A stretch of 64,000 nucleotides of DNA from Afipia massiliensis (GCF_001006325.2 NZ_LBIA02000001.1:3845501-3909500); one strand, 5' to 3'. Counted from the stretch's first letter, positions 29,601 through 35,993 are shown. Notes: generated by a model not told the origin, from the letters alone. Made by a program: numbers and translations.

Positions 29601-31476
29601 TCAGCGTGACGATGGCGCTTGCCGAATTCTGGCCAAAGTGGGCGGTGCCATCGGGATCCTGCACGGTTAAGGTGATCGTGCGCGGCGATGTCGATGGCGC
29701 ATCGGATGTGTCGGTGTATGTCACCGATTGTAACGCAGTCTGGAAATCCGCAAGCGTCGGTGACTGCCCGGCAATAGCAGTCAGTGTCAGCGTACCGGAG
29801 GTCACGTCGAACACACCGTGAATCTTGGTCGTGTCCGTGAACGACAGCACGTCTTCAACTGCGTGATAATTGCCGGTGATCTGGACGGTCGTCTTCGTCA
29901 GTGTTGTGCTGTCGATGTCTGCGAGCGTGAGCGACGGAGCGACGAAAACAGTCGTCTGCTCCTGCGCGGTGACCGGGCTGGTTCCGATAATTACGACAGG
30001 TGCATCGTTCACCAAGTTGACGTTGAGCGTCACAATCACCGGGTCGGATATCGTGGTGCCATTGGTCGCGTGATAGGTAAACGTATCCGTGCCGCTGAAA
30101 TCCGCCGCCGGCGTGTAAAGGAACGAGCCGTCTGGATTGAAGGTCAGCGAACCGTGCTGGGGGCCGACATCAACAATCGCAGTCAGCGATGAGCCGTCGC
30201 GCGTGGAATCGTTAGCGAGTACGCCGCTCGGCAGAACGGCAAGAATGCCGTCTTCATTCAGCGTATAGGAATCCGCTGACACGTAGGTTTTATGATCGAC
30301 CGCGCTGACGCCGGCGACAGTTGTCACAGCCGGGTTGCCGGTCGTCGTGTTACCGGTGCTGTCGCTTGCTGGTGGAATGACAATCGTAACCGGAACGACA
30401 ACCGGTGGCGATGCCGTATCGCTCGGCGTCAGGAGCGGCGTGGTTGGATCGCCAAAGGGCGACGATGAGCCGTGCCTCGTAGTCGATTGCGGCTGTGCAT
30501 CGGCCAGCATGCCGGAGCCGGCGATACTCTTGAATTTCAGCAAGGCCTCGAGCGCGCTCAACTCGGCCGCAAGATCGGCGGGCGTTTTGCCCTGCAACTG
30601 ACTGTCGAATTGCGACGGGCCGGTCGGCGTGAGAATGAGCTTGCCGCCTTCGCTGGTCAGCGTCGCAATGACATTGCCGTTCTGGTCGAGGACGGATGCC
30701 CTGTGCTCTCCGTCGCCCTGACGGAAGATATACAGCGTCACCTCGCCGTTATTCGAGCCGACATCACCGCCGCCTGCAGTGCCATCGATCTTCATGGTCG
30801 CGGCCGGCGTGCCTATCCGCATGTTGCCGAGCTTGGCGATCGCGCCCGAAACAAAACTGAACGAGCCCTGGACGAGATTGAACTCTTCGATATTGGCGGA
30901 GCCGTTCGCGTCATAAGCGAAGTCGGTCAACACCAAACGCGAATCCGGCGTGATCTGAAACACGCTGCCATCCCTGAACAGGATGCCAATCGTTCCGCTG
31001 GAATCTGTCTGAACGACGTCGCCCTTCAGCACTACATCGCCGACGTTGAGCACGATGGCAACGCCGTTACGGATCACGGTCGCGTGGCCTTCAAGCTTGG
31101 CCACCTGCCCGATGGCTTGTGCGGAGGCCTCTTGCGTCGTTGCGGACGCGTGTTGCCCGGCGGCGCGCGGGCCGGCGAGAGCTGCGATCACATCGCCTGT
31201 CAGCGCTGCACCGCTCGGCGATTGAATTGTCGCGGGAGCGCTTGTTTTGAAATAGCCCATAACGACGTGAACGCTGCCGTCGCCACCGATAAGCGTGAGG
31301 TCGTCGCCGGTGCGTTTGAAATCAGCGTGGAACAGCAACTGCGCATCAACGATCGCAATGCTGGCGCTTGAGCTGACATCGTCTGTCGGCTGCGAGGTCC
31401 ACGCCGGAAACGTGTCGCCTCTGCTCTTCAGAAAGGAGGGGATTTCCGCGAAACCAGTATCGTCGCTGCCCAGCAT
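20674..31476 (-). CDS. giant type I-secreted RTX/VCBS repeat protein (FecR N-terminus), probable adhesin
   Basis: This 3600-residue protein has four parts. The N-terminal prefix (residues 45-77, LLFHADFKRTGDDLTLIGGD) is followed by RAAG (104-107) and a FecR-like domain (123-235). A long array of cadherin/Ig-like units ends repeatedly in VNDAPV. It contains two adjacent VCBS repeats (28575-29158), a CSPG-like unit and a galactose-binding-like module (27240-27870, LIVNGGFDTGMSGW). The C-terminus is two copies of a ~680-residue RTX module (20677-22752 and 22753-24780) with GGxGxD repeats and the ending LTFGDFILA. There is no Sec signal, which fits type I export by the nearby ABC system. The frame opens at 31704, but that ATG lies in a palindrome without an RBS; the ATG at 31476 follows GGTGGG. 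Confidence 0.88.
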   Translation of the reverse strand: MLGSDDTGFAEIPSFLKSRGDTFPAWTSQPTDDVSSSASIAIVDAQLLFHADFKRTGDDLTLIGGDGSVHVVMGYFKTSAPATIQSPSGAALTGDVIAALAGPRAAGQHASATTQEASAQAIGQVAKLEGHATVIRNGVAIVLNVGDVVLKGDVVQTDSSGTIGILFRDGSVFQITPDSRLVLTDFAYDANGSANIEEFNLVQGSFSFVSGAIAKLGNMRIGTPAATMKIDGTAGGGDVGSNNGEVTLYIFRQGDGEHRASVLDQNGNVIATLTSEGGKLILTPTGPSQFDSQLQGKTPADLAAELSALEALLKFKSIAGSGMLADAQPQSTTRHGSSSPFGDPTTPLLTPSDTASPPVVVPVTIVIPPASDSTGNTTTGNPAVTTVAGVSAVDHKTYVSADSYTLNEDGILAVLPSGVLANDSTRDGSSLTAIVDVGPQHGSLTFNPDGSFLYTPAADFSGTDTFTYHATNGTTISDPVIVTLNVNLVNDAPVVIIGTSPVTAQEQTTVFVAPSLTLADIDSTTLTKTTVQITGNYHAVEDVLSFTDTTKIHGVFDVTSGTLTLTAIAGQSPTLADFQTALQSVTYTDTSDAPSTSPRTITLTVQDPDGTAHFGQNSASAIVTLNVMAVNDAPVITGVTVPPDQTEALNASAQDIGSITGTLTAHDLDVGDTLTASVAGAAVIKLNGSTVLPPGVNLSGLGLAGNIHIDGATSDGGSKDLTWTYDPGAATLDFLKENDVLTITYTVHVSDGAVDSNTQTLTVTINGVNDAAVITSAVVNLNETDAMQTASGTLAITDVDSPATFVAQTDVAGSGGYGHFTVGVDGAWSYAMDSAHNEFKAGVTYTDVLTVTSADGTTSSITVNVAGTDDIAVIAAATVNLNEGDAVLTTGGTIAIVDPDNSPTFVAQTNVAGSGGYGHFTLGADGVWSYATDSVHNEFVAGITYTDTLNVAGTDGTTSTITVNIAGTNDAPKLLGDLTASVTRNQAYTLTTNDLNASDPDDATSNFLVSNLQHGTIKVNGTVATTFTQADVAAGRVTFAQDGSANTSASFSVTVEDGNEDLSTPVASTFHFNVTLPPEPQTIAPSSVAAGTEDQTTGVAIVLSGTDPTGTVSSYNITSISHGQLYKDAGLSQLITGNVAASGNAANNFATTVYFKPAANFDGSASFQFAAVNNFGSDDTTPATVEIDIAPVVDTATFAFGRGNVSLIVNGGFDTGMSGWSLGASNLNYVFFDTTMGQYQKQAGPVTNVYHLPGAPTGPYALAYPETTTYDAILQQSFKIPYGIESISISYDMFILNRNSTHDNVDGSLHRTPYSQFGRVDLLNGVSDHYDVSSNAVLDNLFIGTTADLLGGNVSGGFRHFGADQWHHYDFATDTGSLISFTSDQTYTLRFGVVNGYPIPLDMGVDNVVVTAKIGAVGFENDGDIVIGRLSTGDTDGSEHVTKLVLSGFVAGTVFKLNGVQVGALVLGGPDIGKWVITDQASLDALATTDLKASLPADYVGSFNVTSVATITDSAIYSDGTVHTASQTFTDTLKVEILPPNHAPTSADARIAISEDVPRTFTANDFPFSDVNSDVLQAIKIVSVPQAGGSLALNGVAVAAGQTVSLADINAGKLVFTPADNMSGSSISSFTFQVQDDGGSGGYDSTHVDTDLSLTHTITLDVNPVADIPIFLPPSAGARAGEEDTTINLGTLDISTSDPSETIKVAISGFPAGTVFKIDGVQVGALDSTPGSPTFGQWIITSASEIASLHDHALQLVPPADVNGSYSLSIAATTMDSAVVNGVTVTNTSAPVTQTLSVAINAVNDAPVAHDDLVTVNEDTVLTLTSATLRANDTDVDSSASSLLVSAVSGAVGGAVALNGTSAVFTPTAGFSGIAGFDYVISDGAGGTSSAHVTIDVKPIADHPVFTFNGTGAEDAGIVVGKLSTGDTDGSEQITKLVLSGFEPGTVFMINGTQAGALTVGGADNGKWVITDAAQIASLASNNLILQAPQNFNGSFVITAVTSVTDTATLTTGATSNSVTFTDTVQIVIDPVNDAPVVAQALVNQATGQGAPFSYQFNSNTFSDGDGDALAYSATLANGDPLPGWLSFNIATRTFSGSPPNAETLQVKVVANDGIASIASTFNIVVAVNHLPTVAPVTFSFSSGDESVLTLAGSDQDSGDSLSYKLTHIPNDVQVYLDEQHLHPVVENQVFTTDTLYIVSASADFPGDFTYVAIDSYLTESAPATASARAPETATFTGTSGNDVANASVGTLTGFTGGSVGQLRDIAGDVFLPGDGVDTVIGGRGDDTIKITSSTNVGAGDVFQGGSGTNTIDVGETTAVDLRGASISNFTNLTGGDADNTVSMTFDQFLQLGAIDLGDGTNKIDLYLPDFGSDPDAVPATQYDISNLPFPTLTGVGTVNLHPTGSGSKYLVLSQAQFAALSLIDLGAGNHDTLEIHTGRNFSMPESVVLNAEKVTIVGQGIVLGQGSIGATITGSSHSETIRGGDGDDILIGSGGNDFIDGGGRIDTYKFFGTSGGTTTVTDTGSIGSADQFDTLVLGNSSSIPSSTSPYMTFDVTRDGSTLTFTFGNETIIDQGGIDYIASYLPTYNFFNTNGYSIATGLSGTNSLIVGTDGNDIISGSGAFFGGDGNDTLTLVNSTSADFLIGGRGDDTLNGTDSYGVTYVFQPGDGNDTINDTSNYEHFIVLDTAGAAFTSLSFYDDNPASITGNLVIKYGSGGSSDQITINNQFTNNGIAGGDTIDFNGASFAGYNLGFGFYDLSHDDNVTLSRYAMSATKNTVLVAEKDQPSILRGDYFDGAKLMFGGDQNDQLYGGTKSDLMVGGGGSDHFVFSLASSSTASATDIIADFQDGVDSIDFSLLPNITSFSNLSFVYDAARNMTVVTDSFTGIVVNLYGSHTLTANDFVFENISAHFVGTSGNDTAVATPRALVGFTGGTAGQVGDIAGDLYTPGDGDDIIHAGPGADTLQLLDGSNISAGDVFDGGTGESNIYDIISIETGYVDLRPATIVNFEFLFGDNSSNTVLMSYDQYRTLAVFNLGGGTNEVNVYLPSSINSADLATAPTQFDMTSFNYVSANYAQSIRLMTTGSGNQSLKMTGTEVAQFASIDLGDGAQDALTIVTSSDFTITPGQILNVEYLTIIDGSGSDTIVGSSGTESIYGNNGDDVIMGGGGNDYLDGGTGNNTFKFTANDGHDTVAYTDGGTRTILLSGSPSYAPYDAFNITHLGADGLQLTYGNTVIDLLNYTDNDHVNIGFTFDNPIPFIYGTASFGWNWSFHHGVDGTDSKQILVGTDGVDHINAVGFGNLMFGGDGNDVITGGNALANVDPYALGGSDIYVGGKGDDMLISYGVGDPNAGPFSNIYATETYVFNVGDGQDSIDDRGGGNPQSSLYADRIIIDTKGAALTSFSASHDPSAASGGNDLVINYSSTDSITVLNQFDGQGHNIETINFNGGSYAGFDFGNTDYSLNKAGVPVINVPNGGSVIVGDLNIANDITYRSYTGAILIGGNENDRLDFDAGGGLMIGGGGADTFVFARSQVGVPAVIADFQDGQDKIDMKGLALDFSSLAITQTADATLVHADVFGGTIDFKLHGLHTLTFGDFILA

Positions 31477-31687
31477 TTCAACCCACCGCCAATTTGCCGT
31501 CACGTTCCGTATGGAGCGCGGCGGGACCCAAGCGGGGGGTTCCACTGCAGGTCTAACTTTTGACGAATTGTAGGGAACCAAGCAAGAAAATGTTCCCGAT
31601 AACCTTAGCTCTCCACCGTCCCCGCTAAGTTCCGTACGAGCTAAGGGAGCGCTCATTGGGCAAGAAATCGGGGAGGCGTCAAAATCG

Positions 31688-31720
31688 ATATATTGAAAAT
31701 ACATAATATTTTCAATATAT
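31688..31720. promoter_or_regulatory. perfect 14-bp AT-rich palindrome upstream of the giant adhesin gene
   Basis: ATATATTGAAAATA (31688-31701) and TATTTTCAATATAT (31707-31720) are exact inverted repeats separated by CATAA. The element lies 212-244 bp upstream of the chosen start codon. It looks like a regulator operator or an RNA hairpin in the leader. On the minus strand ACCTATAATATATTG just outside it resembles a -10 region. Confidence 0.6.
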
Positions 31721-31824
31721 TATAGGTCGTTCTTGTTGTGAAAATTGACACTAAGAAGGCACGGCCTGAGGTTGGCTTTTCGCCCGTTGCGGACACCGCC
31801 GGCGGCATTCATCTGCGGCTTGAC

Positions 31825-31852
31825 GAAAAAGGCCCCGGTTTTCCCGGGGCCT
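31825..31852 (-). terminator. Rho-independent terminator of the outer membrane protein gene
   Basis: On the minus strand GGCCCCGGG pairs with CCGGGGCC around an AAAA loop (31831-31851) and is followed by TTTTTC. It sits 30 bp downstream of the stop of the outer membrane protein at 31882. Confidence 0.85.
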
Positions 31853-31881
31853 AAGTTCAAACTGGAGTAGGAATTCGACGG

Positions 31882-32538
31882 TTAGTAAGCGCCGAACCGA
31901 TAGTTCAGGCCGACCTTGACCGTCTGCACTTCGATATCGCCGCTGCGCAGGAAGCCCGCGGTGCTGACGAAGTAATCTTCGCTGCCGTAACCGGCGTAGA
32001 GATACTCAGCCTTCACAGACCAGTTTCGAGCAAAGCCGACTTCCACGCCCGCGCCCACAGAATATCCAACGTGCGTCTTGCTGTCGTTGAAATTGACACC
32101 AAGCACGGCGACGTTCACCTCATTGCTTGCGAAGCCGACGCCGCCCTTACCGTAAACCAGCACGTTGTCGAAGGCGTAGCCGATGCGACCCGACACAGAG
32201 CCGAAGCCTTCAATCTTGGTCCCGACGGTGAGCAGACCGACCACACCCGCGGTCTGGCCGATGTCGGACCATGCACCTTCAGCCTCGATACCGAAAACCC
32301 AAGGCGAGCCGACGCCCTGCCAGTTGTAACCGAGGGTGCCGCCCGCGAAGCCGCCCTTCAGATCCATTCCCTGGCTGTCCGACCAACCGTAACCGCCCAT
32401 CGCGCCGATATAGAAGCCGGTCCAGTTGTAGGCCGGAGAAACGATTGGCGCCTTTGTATAAGTGCGCGTTGGCAGATCGGCCGCAGAGGCGATCGACGTC
32501 GTGGCAAGAAGTCCCAGTGCAATAAGCTTAAGTTTCAT
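31882..32538 (-). CDS. outer membrane beta-barrel protein (Omp25/Omp31-like)
   Basis: This 218-residue barrel protein has a signal peptide (MKLKLIALGLLATTSIASA, cleavage before ADLPTR). It shares the opening YTKAPIVSPAYNWTGFYIG with the paralogue at 18727. Alternating hydrophobic strands include GRIGYAFDNVLVYGKGGVGF and WSVKAEYLYAGYGSED, and the C-terminus VKVGLNYRFGAY ends on an aromatic residue. The ATG at 32538 is chosen; a longer start at 32580 would precede the signal peptide. A terminator follows at 31825. Confidence 0.88.
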   Translation of the reverse strand: MKLKLIALGLLATTSIASAADLPTRTYTKAPIVSPAYNWTGFYIGAMGGYGWSDSQGMDLKGGFAGGTLGYNWQGVGSPWVFGIEAEGAWSDIGQTAGVVGLLTVGTKIEGFGSVSGRIGYAFDNVLVYGKGGVGFASNEVNVAVLGVNFNDSKTHVGYSVGAGVEVGFARNWSVKAEYLYAGYGSEDYFVSTAGFLRSGDIEVQTVKVGLNYRFGAY

Positions 32539-32932
32539 TCCCAGTCCCCAAGGTTCCAAATTTACGGTTCCACTGAGCATTGTTTAGTCAAGTGGCTCAA
32601 GTGGATGCCCATATTTCAGGCCGATTAACCGGGGTTGAGCTTTTTTGGCAACACTACTGCCGAGAACGCTAGCGGTATCTGGCCACTTATGGGAGCGCTG
32701 CCACGCTAGGGCGCCACGAGCGTTCTTGGATCCTGCCTAAAACAGCCGTCCACGTTGGGCACTTCACACGCGCGGTTGAGCGGCCAAAATGGACGGGCTG
32801 GGTTCACCCGGACCAAGCGTCTATGCCAGCGCAACCGCCCAATGTGTCGCGGAGTCCTGCGCGCGCGCACGCGCACATTTATGAAAGGACGACCGCCGAC
32901 CGAAGGTCTTGCAGGCTTGGCAGGCAGATTTC
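32539..32932. other. intergenic region without a recognised gene
   Basis: These 394 bp hold the promoter side of the outer membrane protein gene and the 3' side of the zinc-ribbon gene. Short arginine-rich frames exist on both strands but look like by-products of GC-rich sequence. I see no RNA gene. Confidence 0.45.
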
Positions 32933-33115
32933 TCAATCACGATCTCTCCCGCTGTCCTTCAGCAACTGCGCCGCGTTGATGAGCCGGTAGATCTTTGGTG
33001 ATTTCAGCGGGTCCGCGTCGCAATTCGGGCAAAGCAACTGCGTCTTCCCGCCCTTGAGAGCGATCGCCATCTTGTTCCCGCAGTGGGGACAACGACTATG
33101 GACCCATTTTCCCAT
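32933..33115 (-). CDS. small zinc-ribbon protein
   Basis: This 60-residue protein starts MGKWVHSRCPHCGNKMAIAL and has a second knuckle in LLCPNCDADPLKSPK, giving two CPxC pairs of a zinc ribbon. The helical C-terminus is YRLINAAQLLKDSGRDRD. A much longer in-frame reading upstream to 33427 has no domain character, so I use the ATG at 33115. The RBS is weak. Function unknown. Confidence 0.55.
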   Translation of the reverse strand: MGKWVHSRCPHCGNKMAIALKGGKTQLLCPNCDADPLKSPKIYRLINAAQLLKDSGRDRD

Positions 33116-33260
33116 TCCGGAACTCAAGCAACTGGCTGGGACTCTGTCTGTGCAATACCTCACAGATAACCCCGAGCCGCCTGCTTTCTTCCAACTGGTT
33201 TTCGTGAAAGCATTCCCTTCCGCAGTTTCAAACACGGGACCGCCGTGAGCTCGCGTACGA

Positions 33261-33296
33261 ATAAAAAGGACGCGCCCAGCAATGCTCGACGCGTCC
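33261..33296 (-). terminator. Rho-independent terminator of a short transcript
   Basis: On the minus strand GGACGCG and CGCGTCC (33290-33296 and 33268-33274) form a 7-bp GC stem and are followed by TTTTTATT. It ends a short unit that begins near the 14-codon frame at 33396. Confidence 0.75.
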
Positions 33297-33351
33297 TTCC
33301 TATCTCGCTGAACCAGGCGGAAAGACCGCCATGTCCGAAGCTCTTGCGAGC

Positions 33352-33396
33352 TTAGCGGGCGGCCCCAGCGAGGTGACAGCGCTTGGAATGAGACAC
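33352..33396 (-). CDS. 14-residue peptide with a perfect Shine-Dalgarno (possible leader peptide or small-RNA mRNA)
   Basis: A GTG start at 33396 is preceded by AAAGGAGGTGG (33401-33411), an exact match to the 16S anti-Shine-Dalgarno with 6-nt spacing. The frame encodes VSHSKRCHLAGAAR and stops with TAA. Downstream are two small hairpins (AGCTCGCAAGAGCT and GGCGGTCTTTCCGCC) and then the terminator at 33261-33296. The unit is therefore about 150 nt long with its own ribosome binding site, frame and terminator. It may be a small protein, a leader peptide, or an RNA that sequesters ribosomes. No downstream gene is read through. Confidence 0.5.
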   Translation of the reverse strand: MSHSKRCHLAGAAR

Positions 33397-33550
33397 TGGA
33401 CCACCTCCTTTCGTGTTGACGGAACAATCAATATAGGCCGCCAGACGCCAAAGTGAAGGTGCGCCGCGCAATGTCCCCTGTTTCCGCGCGCTACTCGATA
33501 GACCAGCTATCGTAGCAATTGCGCTGGCGATGCAGCGCAATCGGCAAGCA

Positions 33551-33973
33551 TCATGCGCTCATCGTATTCGGGTGTGCCCCGCCGACCTTGTCGAACTTGT
33601 GCGCCAGCCACGATGAAAACGTCGCCGGGATGAATCCCACAAGTCCGTAGAGGAAGTAATGCTTGAGGCCCGTCTCGGTGCCCAATGTCCCATAGAGAAC
33701 GGCTGTTGCCGCAAATGCCACGAGCCCGGTCAACACCATTCGGACGGCCGGACTGATCCGCCGGACGTGCAGGAAAATATCATCGACCGCGCCGATCATC
33801 AGAGCCGGAATAATCCCGAACAGGTAATTGTAGGGAAGCGTCACGACCAAAACCTTGAACAGCTTCCTTATGACGTTGTCTCCGTCCCAGTATCCGTCCG
33901 GCGTTCCCAGGACGAGCAGGAAGAACCCAGCCACCAGCGGTCCTATGGCTGCGAAGATGATGTATCGCTTCAT
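33551..33973 (-). CDS. small integral membrane protein (DUF5413-like)
   Basis: This 140-residue protein has four hydrophobic segments: IIFAAIGPLVAGFFLLVLG, LPYNYLFGIIPALMIGAVDD, VRMVLTGLVAFAATAVLYG and HYFLYGLVGFIPATFSSWLA. The pattern and the PALMIGAVDDI motif resemble the DUF5413 proteins found in rhizobia; that assignment is from memory. The ATG at 33973 follows GGGCAGGGAGCAA, a good RBS, so the longer frame to 34087 is rejected. Function unknown. Confidence 0.7.
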   Translation of the reverse strand: MKRYIIFAAIGPLVAGFFLLVLGTPDGYWDGDNVIRKLFKVLVVTLPYNYLFGIIPALMIGAVDDIFLHVRRISPAVRMVLTGLVAFAATAVLYGTLGTETGLKHYFLYGLVGFIPATFSSWLAHKFDKVGGAHPNTMSA

Positions 33974-34175
33974 TTGCTCCCTGCCCGGTTCTTTTCGCGC
34001 GAGCCGCGCCCAGCGTGTTCCACATATAAGAAAACGAGAACCGGCCGCGCGCAAGTCGTTAGCCTCTGCCGCCGGTCTCGCCGGCAAAAATATCTACCTC
34101 TGCGGGGAACGAAGTGAAAAGCCGACGCGTTATCGAAACAAGAGCCGTCAGCCCGAGAGGGTTGAAAGCTCGAAG

Positions 34176-34213
34176 AGCCCCGCTCGATGCTCCGGCATAG
34201 GGCGGGGCTTTTT
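34176..34213 (+). terminator. Rho-independent terminator without an obvious upstream gene
   Basis: AGCCCCGC (34176-34183) pairs with GCGGGGCT (34202-34209) and TTTTTC follows. No plus-strand gene ends just before it, so it may terminate a small RNA starting within about 34050-34150. Confidence 0.65.
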
Positions 34214-34438
34214 CAGGGCGCCAAGATCAGTAAAGCCTACCAACCGAGGCCGATGTCTGGAAACATGCCGCCCGGAACGGCCTGGTCGTCGATGTGGCGC
34301 CGGCCCGGACGAGCCTACGCCGAAACGGATTCTCGATAATGACTGGACCATCCGTCCCTGCGAACCGGCCCCGAAGGAAAGCACGATCCGGGAGCGACGG
34401 ACATCGAACTGCCTGTCAGTTCCTGATTGCGTGAAGGC

Positions 34439-34678
34439 CTACCGCGCGCCCCTGAGCTTGCAAGACGTCGAGCACGTTGTCTTCACGCCCGCGCTGCAGG
34501 CCATGCAAACGGCCATGCATTGCTCGAGATTCTTCGGGTCATAGGTACTGTAAAGCTTCGTTGCGCACGCCAGCGAAGCTTGAGGCTGCTCCGCATTGCC
34601 GAGTGACCGCATGACAGCGAAGGCAACAATCAGCAGGCACACAACCGCGGACATCAACAGAATCACGCCGCGGATCAT
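34439..34678 (-). CDS. small cysteine-rich membrane-anchored protein
   Basis: This 79-residue protein begins MIRGVILLMSAVVCLLIVAF, a single N-terminal membrane segment or uncleaved signal. Its periplasmic tail is cysteine-rich: CATKLYSTYDPKNLEQCMAVC... then CMACSAGVKTTCSTSCKLR. Six tail cysteines suggest disulphides. A TTG start at 34804 would add 42 mostly polar residues; I prefer the ATG at 34678 because the hydrophobic segment then lies at the N-terminus. Unknown function. Confidence 0.5.
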   Translation of the reverse strand: MIRGVILLMSAVVCLLIVAFAVMRSLGNAEQPQASLACATKLYSTYDPKNLEQCMAVCMACSAGVKTTCSTSCKLRGAR

Positions 34679-34942
34679 GCCTGACCGCCCGTGTTTTTCC
34701 GCCTTGGCCGTGCTGCCAGTGTCGCTGCCGTCACCGGAGGCTCCTCCGGATAACCAACGCGAGGGACCTTTGTCGGTTCCCGGACGGAAGATCCCTGCGT
34801 TCAAACCCGCTGCCCGCTAGGTTTTCGCGGCCCCGCCATGGTTAACGAAATCTAAATCGGCGATCCGGGTATTGGCGCTTTGATTCAAATTTTCCGAAAC
34901 TTTCGCGGGCTATGAATACGCTTCAATCATGGAGCGCAGCCG

Positions 34943-35209
34943 ATGGCCGTTTTCAAAAGAGAATCCCGCAAGCCCCGCCACACGACCCGGCACGATGCGT
35001 GGATGCTGCTCGACGGGGGATTTGCAAAACGCAACTGCACCATCCTCGACCTGTCGGCGGGCGGTGCGCGAGTCAAACTCGCAGACCGCGAGCCGCTCGG
35101 AAGCAGGCTCAGTCTGGCGCTGACAGGCGATGTGCGAAAAGTCACGCATTGCCGCCTGATCTGGCGCAAGGACACCATCATCGGCGTGGAGTTTGTCGGG
35201 CGTAGCTGA
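34943..35209 (+). CDS. PilZ domain-containing protein
   Basis: This 88-residue protein consists of one PilZ domain. The RxxxR part is in RHTTRHDAW, and the D/N-x-S-x-x-G part is LDLSAGGARVKL, as in c-di-GMP-binding PilZ proteins. GVEF at the end is the usual final strand. A c-di-GMP readout protein, possibly acting on motility or exopolysaccharide, is likely, but the spacing of the arginines is looser than the consensus. AT-rich DNA (TTTGATTCAAATTTTCC) precedes it. Confidence 0.75.
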   Translation: MAVFKRESRKPRHTTRHDAWMLLDGGFAKRNCTILDLSAGGARVKLADREPLGSRLSLALTGDVRKVTHCRLIWRKDTIIGVEFVGRS

Positions 35210-35244
35210 TGCCACACAAGCCGCGCCCGCGGCTGAACGAATCC

Positions 35245-35328
35245 GGAGAGGTGGCTGAGTGGCCTAAGGCACCGCGTGCGGTACACGGGCAACCGTGTCG
35301 GAGGTTCGAATCCTTCCCCTCTCCGCCA
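35245..35328 (+). pseudogene. damaged tRNA-Ser gene lacking the anticodon loop
   Basis: The sequence has the acceptor stem GGAGAGG/CCTCTCC, a serine-type D arm, the long variable arm ACACGGGCAACCGTGT, a T arm GGAGG-TTCGAAT-CCTTC, and GCCA at the end, so it derives from a tRNA-Ser. The anticodon region is CCGCG-T-GCGG: the two stem halves are nearly joined and the loop is gone (about 7 nt, compared with 90 nt in the intact copy at 19650). One extra C is present between the T stem and the acceptor (CCTTCC-CCTCTCC). It cannot decode any codon as written. The ancestor may have been tRNA-Ser(GCT), but the anticodon itself is deleted. Confidence 0.7.
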
Positions 35329-35370
35329 TCACGCTTCCCCGCCTAGCTGCGAGCATTTTCGCAGATACCG

Positions 35371-35643
35371 TCAGCGCTGGCTACGTTTGCTTCTCGGGGC
35401 ACCCTGCTCAACTGGATAGACGCTGCGGTTCTGCGTCAATCTCCAGTTCGGCGCGCATGTCCCGCTCAGGCCGCCGGTGCTCGCCTGACACTGCGCCATC
35501 GACGTGTAGTCGCATTGCTCGATGGTGCCGCTCCACCCCTGAACGTAGGTCATGCAATAGGGATAGTCGATCGCCTGCGCCGGAGCCTGACCCAAGAGGA
35601 CCAGCCCGGCGAATGCCAGCAAGGTGCGATGCGGATAGTTCAT
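35371..35643 (-). CDS. DUF3551 domain-containing secreted protein
   Basis: This 90-residue protein has a signal peptide (HRTLLAFAGLVLLGQAPAQA) followed by the DUF3551 pattern YPYCMTYVQG...CDYTSMAQCQAST...GTCAPNW with four conserved cysteines. DUF3551 proteins are small exported proteins abundant in Bradyrhizobium relatives; their function is unknown. It is a single-gene unit following the damaged tRNA. Confidence 0.8.
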   Translation of the reverse strand: MNYPHRTLLAFAGLVLLGQAPAQAIDYPYCMTYVQGWSGTIEQCDYTSMAQCQASTGGLSGTCAPNWRLTQNRSVYPVEQGAPRSKRSQR

Positions 35644-35993
35644 TCAATCCTCGATTCTTGTTTTGCCGCATGAGACACCAAGGCGCTCCCGCGCTCAAGG
35701 CGATAGCCAGCCTCCACGATCACAGTTCAGCGAACCGGGCGGGCACCTGGTTTCAGCGTAACTCGCCGCCCTGCGCCGTGCTGAAGCCACCCCAACCCTT
35801 TTGCGATGCCGGGTCCTTGCTGACAACCAAATGGAAAACGCCGGGGGAAACGTCATGGCATCGTCCTGGAGCGCCGCCGCCCTCTGTTTTGTTCTTTGCG
35901 GATTGATCCCTGTGCCGGATACACTGCTCGCGTGGTGCCTCCGGCCTCAAACCGGCGGACGATGTTCTGGCCCTGCCAAAGTCAGGAGAAGCC
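35644..35993. other. intergenic region without a recognised gene
   Basis: These 350 bp lie between the DUF3551 gene and the small membrane protein. A short plus frame around 35855 has a hydrophobic start (MASSWSAAALCFVLCGLI) but then turns into arginine-rich sequence and overlaps the next RBS, so I do not call it. Confidence 0.45.

Noticed and set aside
31477-31704. The 76-codon N-terminal extension of the giant protein
   Set aside because: Its first ATG lies inside a palindrome without a ribosome binding site, and the sequence has no similarity to the other adhesin's N-terminus.
32706-32936. A 76-codon minus frame upstream of the zinc-ribbon gene
   Set aside because: It is arginine/proline-rich, has no clear RBS, and partly overlaps the end of the zinc-ribbon gene.
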